Shown piece by piece: positions 41,618 through 50,442 of a DNA stretch of 64,000 nt. Below the pieces are notes generated by a model. It did no database searches. It was given only the letters and a program-made list of their open reading frames with translations, and was not told the DNA's origin. Numbering within the stretch: the stretch's first letter is position 1; the number at the start of each line of letters is the position of its first letter. The translations under genes were made by a program, and so were the position numbers. This stretch comes from Hyphomicrobiales bacterium. GTDB taxonomy: Bacteria > Pseudomonadota > Alphaproteobacteria > Rhizobiales > Rhizobiaceae. The stretch lies in NCBI GenBank assembly GCA_900471925.1, contig UCGV01000009.1, positions 62,001 through 126,000 on the forward strand. Direction: 5' to 3'.

Positions 41618-42634
41618 TTAGGCGATCGGCAAAGAGCGGTCCAGAGGAATAGTTTCGCTTCGCAAATCGATTGTTGCTCCACCGCGTTCGTTTGAAAGAT
41701 GAGCGGCGATCAGCAGCTTCATCGCAACAAGCGCGTTTTCTCCCGTCGGATAATCTTCTCCCTTAAGAAGCGCTTCGAGAACAGCTCGGGTGGGAGCAAC
41801 TGCGTCAGCCGGCGTAATCACTGCGGAGCCGGTTTCATATGGCATGCCGTAGCGTGTCGTCGGTTCTCCCCGATGATCCGCTTTACGAACGACGAAGGAA
41901 AGATCGCCGGCTAGTTCGTCAACGGAGATGCGGCCGTTGCGACAGTTATACGTCACATGCATACCGTGCCCCTGATCGGATGAACAATCCATGTAGAATC
42001 GTTTTCCGGACGGCGTTTCCATGCGAATACTGCCAGAGGCGTCCTTGAACTGCGGTCCACGCGGATTAGCGAGCTCGTCCTTGGAAAACCATGCCGACAC
42101 TCTGACAGGTTCTTCATCGCACAGGTAGCGGAACATTTCGAAATAATGCGTGCCATTCATCGCCATGCCGAAGTTCCCGGCGCTCACGACGACACTCCCG
42201 AGACCGCCAAAGGCTTCTGATGAGATCATGGACTTCGGCTTTATATATTGCTCCATAAAGCGCATCTGGTGGTTGATTGCCAGCTTCACGCCCGCTGCGT
42301 TACAGGCAGAAATCATCGACTCGCAATCACGTAGATTGGTTGCCATGGGCTTTTCGCAGAAGATCATCTTGGCGCCTTTTTGCGCCGCTTGAATAACCAG
42401 TTCGTGATGACCAGGCGCTGTAGTCGCTATGACAACGAGTTCTGGCCGGATCTGGTCAATTAGTTCGATCGGTGACTGATAACGGCGTTCCGGCGGTACG
42501 CCGTGTGCGTTCCCCACGGCTTCACAGGTGTCACGATTGAGGTCACTGATGGCTGTGATCGGAAGTTGGCATTGTTCAAGCACTGTGGCGTGCCGCATTC
42601 CCATTCTTCCAAGGCCTATGAGAGCAGTAATCAT
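41618..42634 (-). CDS. Gfo/Idh/MocA-family oxidoreductase
   Basis: A 338-residue NAD(P)-dependent oxidoreductase. The N-terminal Rossmann motif is LIGLGRMGMRH, the substrate-site lysine is in CEKPMATN (about residues 94-101), and a HYFEMFRY segment sits where the family has its catalytic His. The substrate is probably a sugar nucleotide or sugar acid. It is transcribed with, and 73 bases downstream of, the CMP-sugar synthetase gene. Canonical legionaminic-acid pathways contain no such oxidoreductase, so it may act on a modification of the nonulosonic acid or of another sugar. Confidence 0.83.
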   Translation of the reverse strand: MITALIGLGRMGMRHATVLEQCQLPITAISDLNRDTCEAVGNAHGVPPERRYQSPIELIDQIRPELVVIATTAPGHHELVIQAAQKGAKMIFCEKPMATNLRDCESMISACNAAGVKLAINHQMRFMEQYIKPKSMISSEAFGGLGSVVVSAGNFGMAMNGTHYFEMFRYLCDEEPVRVSAWFSKDELANPRGPQFKDASGSIRMETPSGKRFYMDCSSDQGHGMHVTYNCRNGRISVDELAGDLSFVVRKADHRGEPTTRYGMPYETGSAVITPADAVAPTRAVLEALLKGEDYPTGENALVAMKLLIAAHLSNERGGATIDLRSETIPLDRSLPIA

Positions 42635-42707
42635 AATATTTCTCGGTCTGTTCGTCGCTATTTGGGGGATTGTAATTTCCGATCTATCGAGATCGGATCA
42701 AGTGCGT

Positions 42708-43418
42708 TTAACGTGTTTCAGGCCATCCGAAATGGTATGTCGCCACAAATGCGGCCACGGCAAAATCAAGCGGCGTATCGATGTCGAAGCTGCACTCGTC
42801 GGCCATTAGCCAGAAGCCTGTCCTCTCCGTCAGTGCAGGAAGTTGGTCGAGAATGGGTTGCCGACGCCAAGCATAAATAGATCCATTGAGCTGATAACAT
42901 TCGGGCAGATCTTGACGGCGACCAAACCGAACTCCGGGTTTTGATAATTCTATGCGGCCATCCGATGTTTCTTCTACAAGCGTATAGTAGGGGGATGCCT
43001 TTGCCCGGGCCACCGATACGATGTTGAGAAGATGAGGATTTTCTTCAAGCTTTTTGGCTGCACCCGGGATATCCTGAGGTGTACGCAGCGGGGAGGTTGG
43101 CTGAAGGTCAAAAAACATTTCGACCTTGCACGCCGCTTCAATCTCAGCCGTGTGAAGAGCATGGCTAAGAACGGGAGGTTTCGCAACGAAGTCGGTTGCC
43201 AGCTCATCCGGTCTCTTGATGAGCAGATTGGCTCCCGCTTCTCGCCCTACATCCAGATAACGATCACTCTCACTTGAAATAGCGATAATGTCAAAAATTC
43301 CGGATTGAGCGGCCTGCTCGACGGTATGGGCCAACAGGGGGCGGCCTGCAAAGGATTTAATGTTCTTGTCTGGCAACCCTTTAGATCCTGCCCGAGCCGC
43401 CACGACACACATTTTCAT
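42708..43418 (-). CDS. CMP-nonulosonic acid synthetase, LegF/NeuA-like
   Basis: A 236-residue cytidylyltransferase with the nucleotide-binding start VVAARAGSKGLPDKNIKSF (residues 5-23) and LQPTSPLRTPQDI in the middle. It activates a free nonulosonic acid with CTP for transfer. I chose the ATG at 43418, preceded by GAGG; the open frame extends much further upstream but lacks both homology and a ribosome site. It is divergent from the second Gfo/Idh gene across about 165 bases that must hold both promoters. The upstream partner synthase (NeuB-like) is at 46.5 kb on the other strand. Confidence 0.87.
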   Translation of the reverse strand: MKMCVVAARAGSKGLPDKNIKSFAGRPLLAHTVEQAAQSGIFDIIAISSESDRYLDVGREAGANLLIKRPDELATDFVAKPPVLSHALHTAEIEAACKVEMFFDLQPTSPLRTPQDIPGAAKKLEENPHLLNIVSVARAKASPYYTLVEETSDGRIELSKPGVRFGRRQDLPECYQLNGSIYAWRRQPILDQLPALTERTGFWLMADECSFDIDTPLDFAVAAFVATYHFGWPETR

Positions 43419-43583
43419 TTGATTTAACCTCAGGTTGGCCTGTATCGCGCTCATAGCAGAAACGGAATAGCATTGTCCCGTGTTGATTTGTATGTCGGAA
43501 ATTGACATGGATGATCGACTTTTTGTCGCTGGACCGACGGTTGATATCGCTGGCGGAAGCTTTTTATGGTTGTGAAGGTATTC

Positions 43584-44555
43584 ATGTCGAACGCAAAAGT
43601 ATGTCGTATCGCCCTTGTCGGTGCCGGAGGAATGATTGCCGAGCACGCACGCGCTTTTGGCTCGCAGCCAAACGTTGAGTTAGTCGGCATCTACAACAGG
43701 ACAAAGGCGAAAGCCGAGACGATTGCTGATGAATCGGCTATTCCCGTTGTTAGTGATGATCTCGATCTCATGCTTGCCAGCAGCCGCCCTGATCTTGTGG
43801 TGATGGCGGTTTATGAACCGGCAATTCTTGAGGTCGCTACCAGAATATTGGCGCATCCCGTCGACCTGTTTATGGAAAAGCCGATTGGCCTTGATGTTCG
43901 CGAAGCCCGCGCGCTTAGAGAAAAGGCGAAAGTGCTGGGGCGGCGGGTTTGGGTCGGCCTCAATCGCCGCACGCTTGGCTCGACGCAGGCCGCGCTTGAC
44001 GATCTTTCGAAAAATCCCGGTGCCCGCTTTATCTACGTCCAGGATCAGCAGAGCCTTGATACGGCGCGGGCTATCGGTCACAGCGAGCCCGTGATCAACA
44101 ATTGGATGTACGCCAATTCTATTCATCTCGTTGACTATTTGACTGCTTTTGGCCGCGGGGAAGTGGTTGACATAAACGTGCTTCAGCCGTGGAATCCAGA
44201 AGAGCCGGGGGTTGTACTTGCCCATGTCAGTTTTGCATCCGGAGATCAGGGCGTCTACCAGGCTATATGGAATGGTCCCGGGCCATGGGCCTGTGCAGTT
44301 TCTGCACCGCACAGACGTTGGGAAATGCGCCCGCTGGAGAAAGCGGTTTTCCAAAATGCGGGGGAGCGGAGCTTGAATGAAATTCAAGCCACCGAGGCCG
44401 ACCTGCAATATAAGCCAGGTTTTCTAGTTCAAGCCGAAAGGGTGCTGGGCGCTTGGCGTAACGAAGATACGGGAGCTGCCACCATCGGTGACGCTCTGGC
44501 GACGACGGAGCTCGTCGCCAGAATATACGGTCTTGATTACGGAGCGGCGTCGTGA
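43584..44555 (+). CDS. Gfo/Idh/MocA-family oxidoreductase
   Basis: A 323-residue oxidoreductase with Rossmann motif ALVGAGGMIAEHAR, YNRTKAKAE cofactor-binding segment and FMEKPIGLDV with the active Lys. It ends with a GLDYGAAS tail. AAGG before the ATG at 43584 supports this start; an ATG 18 bases upstream is possible. The stop overlaps the GTG of the LegG-like epimerase gene (GTGA). It is the second oxidoreductase placed among the nonulosonate genes, and the two are not close copies. The reaction is unknown; oxidation or reduction at C3, C4 or a side-chain carbon of the sugar is possible. Confidence 0.83.
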   Translation: MSNAKVCRIALVGAGGMIAEHARAFGSQPNVELVGIYNRTKAKAETIADESAIPVVSDDLDLMLASSRPDLVVMAVYEPAILEVATRILAHPVDLFMEKPIGLDVREARALREKAKVLGRRVWVGLNRRTLGSTQAALDDLSKNPGARFIYVQDQQSLDTARAIGHSEPVINNWMYANSIHLVDYLTAFGRGEVVDINVLQPWNPEEPGVVLAHVSFASGDQGVYQAIWNGPGPWACAVSAPHRRWEMRPLEKAVFQNAGERSLNEIQATEADLQYKPGFLVQAERVLGAWRNEDTGAATIGDALATTELVARIYGLDYGAAS

Positions 44556-45739
44556 GCAGACCGCGCATATGTGTTACCACTGGTACGAGGGCCGATTACG
44601 GCCTCTTGTACTGGCTTATGCGTGATCTGGAAAATGATCCTGACTTCGATCTGCAAATTGCCGTCTCGGCAATGCATTTGGCGCCGGCTTTCGGTGAAAC
44701 GGTTCGCTTCATCCGCGCTGACGGCTTCCAAATCGACGCCGAGATAGCGTGTCTTGATGATGATGACAGCGATGCGGGAATGGCGCGCGCATTTATCCGA
44801 GCCGTTGATGGGTTCCTTGCGGCTTTTGAGCGACTTAAGCCTGATTTTCTGGTGATCTTGGGTGATCGATTTGAGGCGCTTGCTGCGGCAACAGCGGCAA
44901 CTTTCCTCCATGTTCCGATCGGTCATATTCACGGCGGAGAAGTAACACTCGGCGCGATGGATGATACTTTTCGCCATGCGGTTACAAAAATGGCGCATCT
45001 TCACTTCACGGCCGCTGCACCATATGCGCGCCGCGTTATTCAGATGGGGGAAGCGCCGGAACGCGTATTCAACATCGGTGCGATCGGCCTCGATAATTTC
45101 AGGCGGCTTTCCATTCCAAGCAGAGTGGAACTCTCACATGATCTCGGGATCGATCCGGGGCGCGACTATCTGTTGGTAACGTACCATCCGGCAACGATGG
45201 ATTCCGCCTCGCCGCTTGCGGGTTTGGAGCAACTTATCGAAGCGGTGAGGCATTTTCCAAATCTTGCACTGATCATTACAAAAGCCAATTCTGATCCGGG
45301 AGGGCGAAAGATCAATGCGAGGCTCGAAGCATTTCAATCGGAGCAGCCTGATCGAGTTCGCCTAGTCGCGTCGCTCGGCCAACTGCGCTATCTCGCAGCG
45401 ATGACACATGCCGCAGCCGTTCTCGGAAATTCATCAAGCGGTCTTATCGAGGCCCCCGCAGTCGATGTACCCACCGTCAATGTCGGCTCACGACAACTGG
45501 GCAGGCTAAAGGCGATGTCTGTTATCGATACCGTAGAGCAAACTGACGCAATCGTTGCGGCAATAGAGAAAGCATTGTCTTCTCCATTTCGTAACGCCAT
45601 CAAAAACAGCAGCCCACCTTACGGCAGGCCGGGTGACGCCACAGGTGCTGTTTTGTCAGCACTCCGCAGAGCTGATTTTAGTGTGCTTGTCCGAAAGCCT
45701 TTTTACGATTTGCCGTTAGGCACTCCGGAAGGGGCGTAA
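44552..45739 (+). CDS. Hydrolysing nucleotide-sugar 2-epimerase, LegG/NeuC-like
   Basis: A 395-residue enzyme of the UDP-GlcNAc 2-epimerase family, hydrolysing subgroup. It has VTTGTRADYGLL at the N-terminus (the TRADYG form marks NeuC/LegG), LGDRFEALAAA, HIHGGEVTLGAMDD and SSSGLIEAPAVDVPTVNVG near the end. In the legionaminic route it releases the nucleotide and inverts C2, giving 2,4-diacetamido-2,4,6-trideoxymannose. The start is GTG, overlapping the previous stop. It opens the run of NeuC-, NeuD- and NeuB-like genes. Confidence 0.9.
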   Translation: MSRPRICVTTGTRADYGLLYWLMRDLENDPDFDLQIAVSAMHLAPAFGETVRFIRADGFQIDAEIACLDDDDSDAGMARAFIRAVDGFLAAFERLKPDFLVILGDRFEALAAATAATFLHVPIGHIHGGEVTLGAMDDTFRHAVTKMAHLHFTAAAPYARRVIQMGEAPERVFNIGAIGLDNFRRLSIPSRVELSHDLGIDPGRDYLLVTYHPATMDSASPLAGLEQLIEAVRHFPNLALIITKANSDPGGRKINARLEAFQSEQPDRVRLVASLGQLRYLAAMTHAAAVLGNSSSGLIEAPAVDVPTVNVGSRQLGRLKAMSVIDTVEQTDAIVAAIEKALSSPFRNAIKNSSPPYGRPGDATGAVLSALRRADFSVLVRKPFYDLPLGTPEGA

Positions 45740-45781
45740 TCTAATCGTTTGCCAAGTCTGATAATATACGGAGAGCTCCTA

Positions 45782-46447
45782 TTGCCAACGCCGAGGCAGG
45801 AAAAAAAGCCTTCGCTTCTCGTTATTGGAGGAGGCGGGCATGGACGGGTTGTACTCGAGGCTGCGTTCTTGAGCGGGCAGTTCGCTCGTGTTGTGGCCAT
45901 TGACCCGGAAGCGTCGAAAAATTGGTCGCTGTCGTTCGCCGACTGCGTTAGTGACGAAATCGAAGTCGTGCGTCCGGATGAGACCTGGCTATTTGTTCCA
46001 GCCGTAGGAAGCGCTGTGCTGCGCAAGAAATTCTTAGATACGTATCGGGAAAAGGGATTTGCTCCAACCTCCGTCTTTCATCCGGCGTCCGTTGTCAGTC
46101 CATCCGCCCGGATGGGACTAGGATCGGTTGTTCTAGCCTCTGGCATTATCGCTGTTCAGGCAAAGATCGGGGATGGTGTTATCGTTAACAACGGTGCAAT
46201 TGTTGAACATGATTGCGAGGTGGGAGACTTCTCTCATCTGGCGCCAGGTGCAGTTCTGGCCGGAGGTTCGTCTTTGGGAAGCGGATGCTTTCTTGGGGCC
46301 AACAGTTCTGTGCGGCATGGGACGTCTGTGACGAGCGAAGTGATCATTGGGCATGGAGCCGTGGTCACGCGCGATATTACTGCGCCTGGTACTTTTGTAG
46401 GTAATCCGGCAAGAAGGCTGCCGGAGCGGGTAAAGGTAACGGAGTAG
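45782..46447 (+). CDS. Sugar O/N-acetyltransferase, NeuD/PglD-like (candidate LegH)
   Basis: A 221-residue enzyme with an N-terminal Rossmann-like part (LLVIGGGGHGRVVLEAA) and a left-handed beta-helix built from hexapeptide repeats (about residues 95-205). It ends with VVTRDITAPGTFVGNPARRL. NeuD-type proteins acetylate sialic acids, and PglD-type proteins acetylate the 4-amino group of UDP-sugars. In this locus the missing step is N-acetylation of the GDP-4-amino sugar (LegH), so that is the best guess. I chose the TTG at 45782, behind GGAGAG; an upstream TTG at 45749 is possible. Confidence 0.82.
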   Translation: MPTPRQEKKPSLLVIGGGGHGRVVLEAAFLSGQFARVVAIDPEASKNWSLSFADCVSDEIEVVRPDETWLFVPAVGSAVLRKKFLDTYREKGFAPTSVFHPASVVSPSARMGLGSVVLASGIIAVQAKIGDGVIVNNGAIVEHDCEVGDFSHLAPGAVLAGGSSLGSGCFLGANSSVRHGTSVTSEVIIGHGAVVTRDITAPGTFVGNPARRLPERVKVTE

Positions 46448-46458
46448 ATTCAGAATCG

Positions 46459-47487
46459 ATGACAAATCGTTGTTTCATTATCGCCGAGATCGGCGTCAAT
46501 CATAATGGCGACCTGGAGCTTGCTCGCAAACTTATCGATGTAGCGGTAGAAGCTGGCGCCGATGCTGCAAAAATCCAGACATTCAAAGCTGAAGATCTGA
46601 TTGTCGCCGGCACTAAGGCAGTTGAATATCAGCGTAAGAATGGTGCCGAGGATGATCAGTTCAAGCTGTTGAAGTCGTTGGAACTTTCGCACGCGCAACA
46701 CCACCAACTTGTCGAATATTGTGCCCAAAAGGGTATCGAATTCATGTCGACAGGTTTTGATATCGCATCACTTAAGTTTCTGGTGGATCTCGGCATAAAG
46801 CGCATCAAGATCCCTTCCGGCGAAATTACCAACACTCCCTTAGTGGAGGTTGCCGCTCGGACACGCCTGCCGATTATTATATCAACAGGGATGGCCACTC
46901 TGGAGGAAGTCGGGGACTGTATTCGAACGGTCAGGGACACATGGCGAGAGATTAAGCATGACGGGGATCTCTGCGTTTTGCATTGCACGACAGCGTATCC
47001 GACGAACTTATCTGATGTAAATCTCTCTGCCATGGGTACCATGCACAAGGCGTTTGACGAAAATATAGGATATTCGGACCATACGGCTGGAATTGTTGTT
47101 CCTCCCCTTGCAGTAGCCGCTGGCGCGCGTGTGTTGGAAAAGCACGTTACGCTTGACCGGAAAATGGAAGGCCCAGATCATGCAGCATCGATCGAGCCGG
47201 ACGAATTGAAGCGGATGGTTACAGAAATTCGCCTGATTGAGACCATTTTGGGGGATGGCACGAAAGCCCCGAAGGCGGTCGAATTGGATGCACGATCACT
47301 CGTCCGCAAAGGATTAAAATTTGCGCGAGATCTGCCTAAGGGACACATTGTCTCAAATGAAGATCTTGTGGCGCTGCGTCCCGAAACCGGCCTACGACCG
47401 GCTCGTCTAAAAAGTTTGGTGGGGAGAACACTCGCTAAGTCGGTCGTGAGTCACGGCGCTGTGGAAGAAGGTCACTTCGAGCTATAA
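46459..47487 (+). CDS. Nonulosonic acid synthase, LegI/NeuB-like
   Basis: A 342-residue synthase that condenses the 2,4-diacetamido-hexose with phosphoenolpyruvate. The N-terminal NeuB barrel shows AEIGVNHNGDLELARKLID, KIQTFKAEDL, KIPSGEITN and GYSDHTAGI. The C-terminal 60 residues form an antifreeze-like SAF domain (SLVRKGLKFARDLPKGHIV). All usual family segments are present. It follows the acetyltransferase after 11 bases, and the PseA-like amidotransferase gene follows it, which suggests the acid it makes is later amidinated. Confidence 0.92.
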   Translation: MTNRCFIIAEIGVNHNGDLELARKLIDVAVEAGADAAKIQTFKAEDLIVAGTKAVEYQRKNGAEDDQFKLLKSLELSHAQHHQLVEYCAQKGIEFMSTGFDIASLKFLVDLGIKRIKIPSGEITNTPLVEVAARTRLPIIISTGMATLEEVGDCIRTVRDTWREIKHDGDLCVLHCTTAYPTNLSDVNLSAMGTMHKAFDENIGYSDHTAGIVVPPLAVAAGARVLEKHVTLDRKMEGPDHAASIEPDELKRMVTEIRLIETILGDGTKAPKAVELDARSLVRKGLKFARDLPKGHIVSNEDLVALRPETGLRPARLKSLVGRTLAKSVVSHGAVEEGHFEL

Positions 47488-47561
47488 CTGCCCTTAACTC
47501 CTTGCGCGAGCAATTCATACGCGTTAACCAACCAGCAATGCGAAACTATAGGATGATGGGA

Positions 47562-48890
47562 ATGCGGTTTATCCACTCTGATCCACGCAACGACGAGCTG
47601 GACCTTTCAAGGTATCGTTTGGACAAAAGCAATCCTGACACTCTCTATGGTCTGCCGCAACACGTCGCCTTTTGCTCTCGATGCGTGATTTCCAATCAAC
47701 GCCCGAATTCCACTGTCGAGCATAAGCACACGAAAGACAGTAAGAAGCAGACGATCAATTTTGATTCCGAAGGCGTTTGCGACGCGTGTCGAGTAGCGGA
47801 GCAAAAGGTCGGAAACATCGATTGGGAAGAGAGGCGCCGGGAGTTGCAGGTGCTATGCGACAAGTATCGTTCTCGCAATGGGCACTACGATTGTCTGGTT
47901 CCTGGTTCAGGCGGAAAGGATAGCTTCTACCAATCGTGGATGCTGAAATATGAGTTCGGCATGAATCCGCTGACGGTAACATGGGCTCCGCATGTTTATA
48001 CTGAATGGGGCTGGCGTAACTTTCAGCGTTGGATCCATTCGGGTTTTGACAATTATCTTCTGACGCCCAACGGCCGCGTGAAGCGGCTGATCACGCGCCT
48101 TGCGGTCGAAAACCTCTTCCATCCTTTCCAGCCTTTTATTTTCGGACAGAAATCTTACGCGCCCAAAATGGCTGCTCGTATGAACATACCGTTGATCTTT
48201 TACGGTGAGAACGAGGCGGAATACGGAAACCCGATTGCAGATATGACTTCTGCAAAGCGCGACTATTCGTATTTCTCAACCTCAGATGACAGCGAGATAT
48301 TTCTCGGTGGCACGTCCATTCAGTCGCTTATCGACGATTATGGTGTCCGCGCGCCCGATCTTGATGTTTATCGTCCATCCAATCCGGATGAGTTGCGAGA
48401 GAAGGGTATCGAAGTCCACTACCTCGGATATTACCTGAAGTGGCATCCGCAATCGGCCTATTACTTCGCCGTTGAACATGGCGGTTTTGAAGCGTCTCCC
48501 GAGCGTACGCCCGGCACGTATTCGAAATATAACTCCATCGATGATCGTATTGACGATCTCCATTACTATACAACATTCATCAAGTTTGGCATTGGTCGGA
48601 CGACCTACGATGCCGCGCAGGAAGTACGATCGGGAGATTTGGAGCGAGAGGAAGGGGTCGCACTCGTTCGGCGTTATGATGGAGAGTTTCCGGAGCGTTT
48701 TGCCGACGAACTGATGGAATATCTCAGCTTGCCTGAGAAGGAATTCCCCGATGCTTCGAAACAGTTCGAGGCTCCGATCATGGACCGAGCCTATTTCCAC
48801 GCACTGTCAAACCGATTTCGGTCGCCCCATTTGTGGGCCTTTGACAACGGCGAATGGAAGCTGCGCCGCAACGTATTCACACAGAACTGA
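47562..48890 (+). CDS. N-acetyl-sugar amidotransferase, PseA type
   Basis: A 442-residue ATP-dependent synthetase of the PseA/WbpG group. A zinc-site pair is visible: CSRCVISNQRPNS and, after an insertion of about 25 residues, GVCDACRVAE. The PP-loop is PGSGGKDSFYQSW, which binds ATP. The long form with the PNSTVEHKH insertion and the GYYLKWHPQSAYYF segment is that of PseA-like enzymes, which turn the acetamido group of a nonulosonic acid into an acetamidino group. Ammonia is supplied by the HisH and HisF homologues encoded next. I chose the ATG at 47562, preceded by AGGA at good spacing; earlier starts lack one. It directly follows the NeuB-like gene. Confidence 0.83.
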   Translation: MRFIHSDPRNDELDLSRYRLDKSNPDTLYGLPQHVAFCSRCVISNQRPNSTVEHKHTKDSKKQTINFDSEGVCDACRVAEQKVGNIDWEERRRELQVLCDKYRSRNGHYDCLVPGSGGKDSFYQSWMLKYEFGMNPLTVTWAPHVYTEWGWRNFQRWIHSGFDNYLLTPNGRVKRLITRLAVENLFHPFQPFIFGQKSYAPKMAARMNIPLIFYGENEAEYGNPIADMTSAKRDYSYFSTSDDSEIFLGGTSIQSLIDDYGVRAPDLDVYRPSNPDELREKGIEVHYLGYYLKWHPQSAYYFAVEHGGFEASPERTPGTYSKYNSIDDRIDDLHYYTTFIKFGIGRTTYDAAQEVRSGDLEREEGVALVRRYDGEFPERFADELMEYLSLPEKEFPDASKQFEAPIMDRAYFHALSNRFRSPHLWAFDNGEWKLRRNVFTQN

Positions 48891-48898
48891 GTGTCTGA

Positions 48899-49678
48899 AT
48901 GATGAATATTCGCCTTATCGCACGTCTTGATGTGAAGCTGCAGCACCTGATCAAAGGGGTGCAGATGGAAGGCTGGCGCAAGATGGGAAATCCCGCAGAA
49001 CGTGCAAAGCTCTATTACCACCAAGGTGCGGACGAGCTTTTGTACATGGACGTCGTTGCCAGCCTCTATGAGCGCAACAATCTTACCGACATCGTGAGGG
49101 AAGTCGCACAGGAGGCTTTTGTACCAATTACCGTTGGAGGCGGAATAGGTGACCTCAAATCAGCCAAGCGGTTGCTGGATGTCGGCGCCGATAAGGTTGC
49201 AGTGAACACCGCTGCCACGAAGCGCCCTGAAATCTTGCAGGAAATTTCCGATACCTATGGTTCCCAGGCGATGGTTCTCTCCATCGAGGCAAAGCGTTTG
49301 CCGCAAGGTGGCTGGGAGGCAATGACTGACAATGGCCGTAATCATACCGGACTGGACGTCATCAAGTGGGCTGTCAAGGGTGCACAGTTCGGAGCAGGTG
49401 AGATACTCATAACCTCGATTGATCGTGATGGAACAATGAAGGGTATGGACATTGAATTGATTAAAGCTGTTACTCGCGAAGTCGATATCCCTGTGATCGC
49501 TTCTGGTGGCGCAGCGTCGGGCGCGGATGCAACGGGGGCCGTGCGGTCGGGTGCGACTGCTGTCGCAATTGCGAAAGCTCTTCACACGGATGCAATTGAT
49601 TTTGGGAAATTGCGGGATGAGCTCCAGCAAGCGGGTGTACCGGTGAGAACCCCTAAGAAGGTGGTAGTCGCAGCATGA
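48899..49678 (+). CDS. HisF-like ammonia-channel subunit, first amidotransferase set
   Basis: A 259-residue half-barrel protein like the cyclase subunit of imidazole glycerol phosphate synthase. It retains RLDVK near the N-terminus, which holds the position of the catalytic Asp of true HisF, plus VGGGIGDLKSA and IASGGAASGADA phosphate loops. Because a histidine-operon context is absent and a PseA-like gene lies just upstream, it most likely passes ammonia to that enzyme. It has an insertion with KRLPQGGWEAMTDNG at the place where HisF has its 100s loop. The stop overlaps the HisH-like start by ATGA. The second HisF homologue in this window is clearly different. Confidence 0.83.
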   Translation: MMNIRLIARLDVKLQHLIKGVQMEGWRKMGNPAERAKLYYHQGADELLYMDVVASLYERNNLTDIVREVAQEAFVPITVGGGIGDLKSAKRLLDVGADKVAVNTAATKRPEILQEISDTYGSQAMVLSIEAKRLPQGGWEAMTDNGRNHTGLDVIKWAVKGAQFGAGEILITSIDRDGTMKGMDIELIKAVTREVDIPVIASGGAASGADATGAVRSGATAVAIAKALHTDAIDFGKLRDELQQAGVPVRTPKKVVVAA

Positions 49679-50328
49679 ACCACTCAGTTGTTGTTGTTGA
49701 CTACGGCATTGGCAATGTTTTCTCGGTCTGCAATGCCCTGAAACAGGTCGGTGCTGAGCCGCTTTTGACGCGCGATATCCCTACTATCCTACAGGCGGAC
49801 CGCGTAATTTTGCCTGGCGTGGGCGCTTTTGGTCGCGCTATGGATGCTTTGCGCAGCTTCGGTCTTGACGAGGCACTCAACAAGTATGTCGCGACGGGTC
49901 GCCCTTTCCTAGGTATCTGCATAGGCATGCAGGTGTTGATGGATTCATCTTTGGAATTCGGGGTGCATGCTGGTCTGGGTTTTATTTCCGGGTCGGTAGA
50001 ACGTATTGCGTCGGTGGGTAAAGACGGTCACCCCCTGCGTGTTCCGCATATAAGCTGGAGTAAAGTGAAGCCGGCGAGAGGCTTTCCTTCAGAACAATGG
50101 CAATCCACTCCACTTGCCGATGATGAGGAGCAGCAGGAATTCTATTTCGTTCATTCATATCACGCCAAGCCAAACGATGCAGCTAACCTTCTCGCTGTTG
50201 TCGATCACGGTGGCAACAGCGTCACTGCGGCGGTTGCAAAGGACAATATTGTCGGCGTTCAGTTCCATCCTGAGCGTAGCGGCCTAGCAGGGCTCAATCT
50301 GCTTGGAAAGTTCATGGGGGGCTCTTAA
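49675..50328 (+). CDS. HisH-like glutaminase subunit, first amidotransferase set
   Basis: A 217-residue class I glutamine amidotransferase. The nucleophile is the Cys of LGICIGMQ, and His and Glu are in VQFHPERS, so the triad is complete. It hydrolyses glutamine and hands ammonia to the HisF-like partner and then to the PseA-like synthetase. It follows the HisF homologue in ATGA overlap. A gap of 114 bases before the next gene may hold an internal promoter, but no clear boxes were seen. Confidence 0.85.
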   Translation: MNHSVVVVDYGIGNVFSVCNALKQVGAEPLLTRDIPTILQADRVILPGVGAFGRAMDALRSFGLDEALNKYVATGRPFLGICIGMQVLMDSSLEFGVHAGLGFISGSVERIASVGKDGHPLRVPHISWSKVKPARGFPSEQWQSTPLADDEEQQEFYFVHSYHAKPNDAANLLAVVDHGGNSVTAAVAKDNIVGVQFHPERSGLAGLNLLGKFMGGS

Positions 50329-50442
50329 GCGAAGGAATGGGGCAACAGAAATCGTGCCTTTCATTCTCTTACAGGTTGCGAAACGCGCGCACGGTAGCTG
50401 AAGGCAACAACCCTCAAGAAATGTCTGGAATTGGATAGAAGC

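Noticed and set aside
48899..50328. Histidine biosynthesis genes hisF and hisH
   Set aside because: No other his gene is near; they adjoin a PseA-type synthetase and are more likely dedicated ammonia suppliers for sugar amidination.
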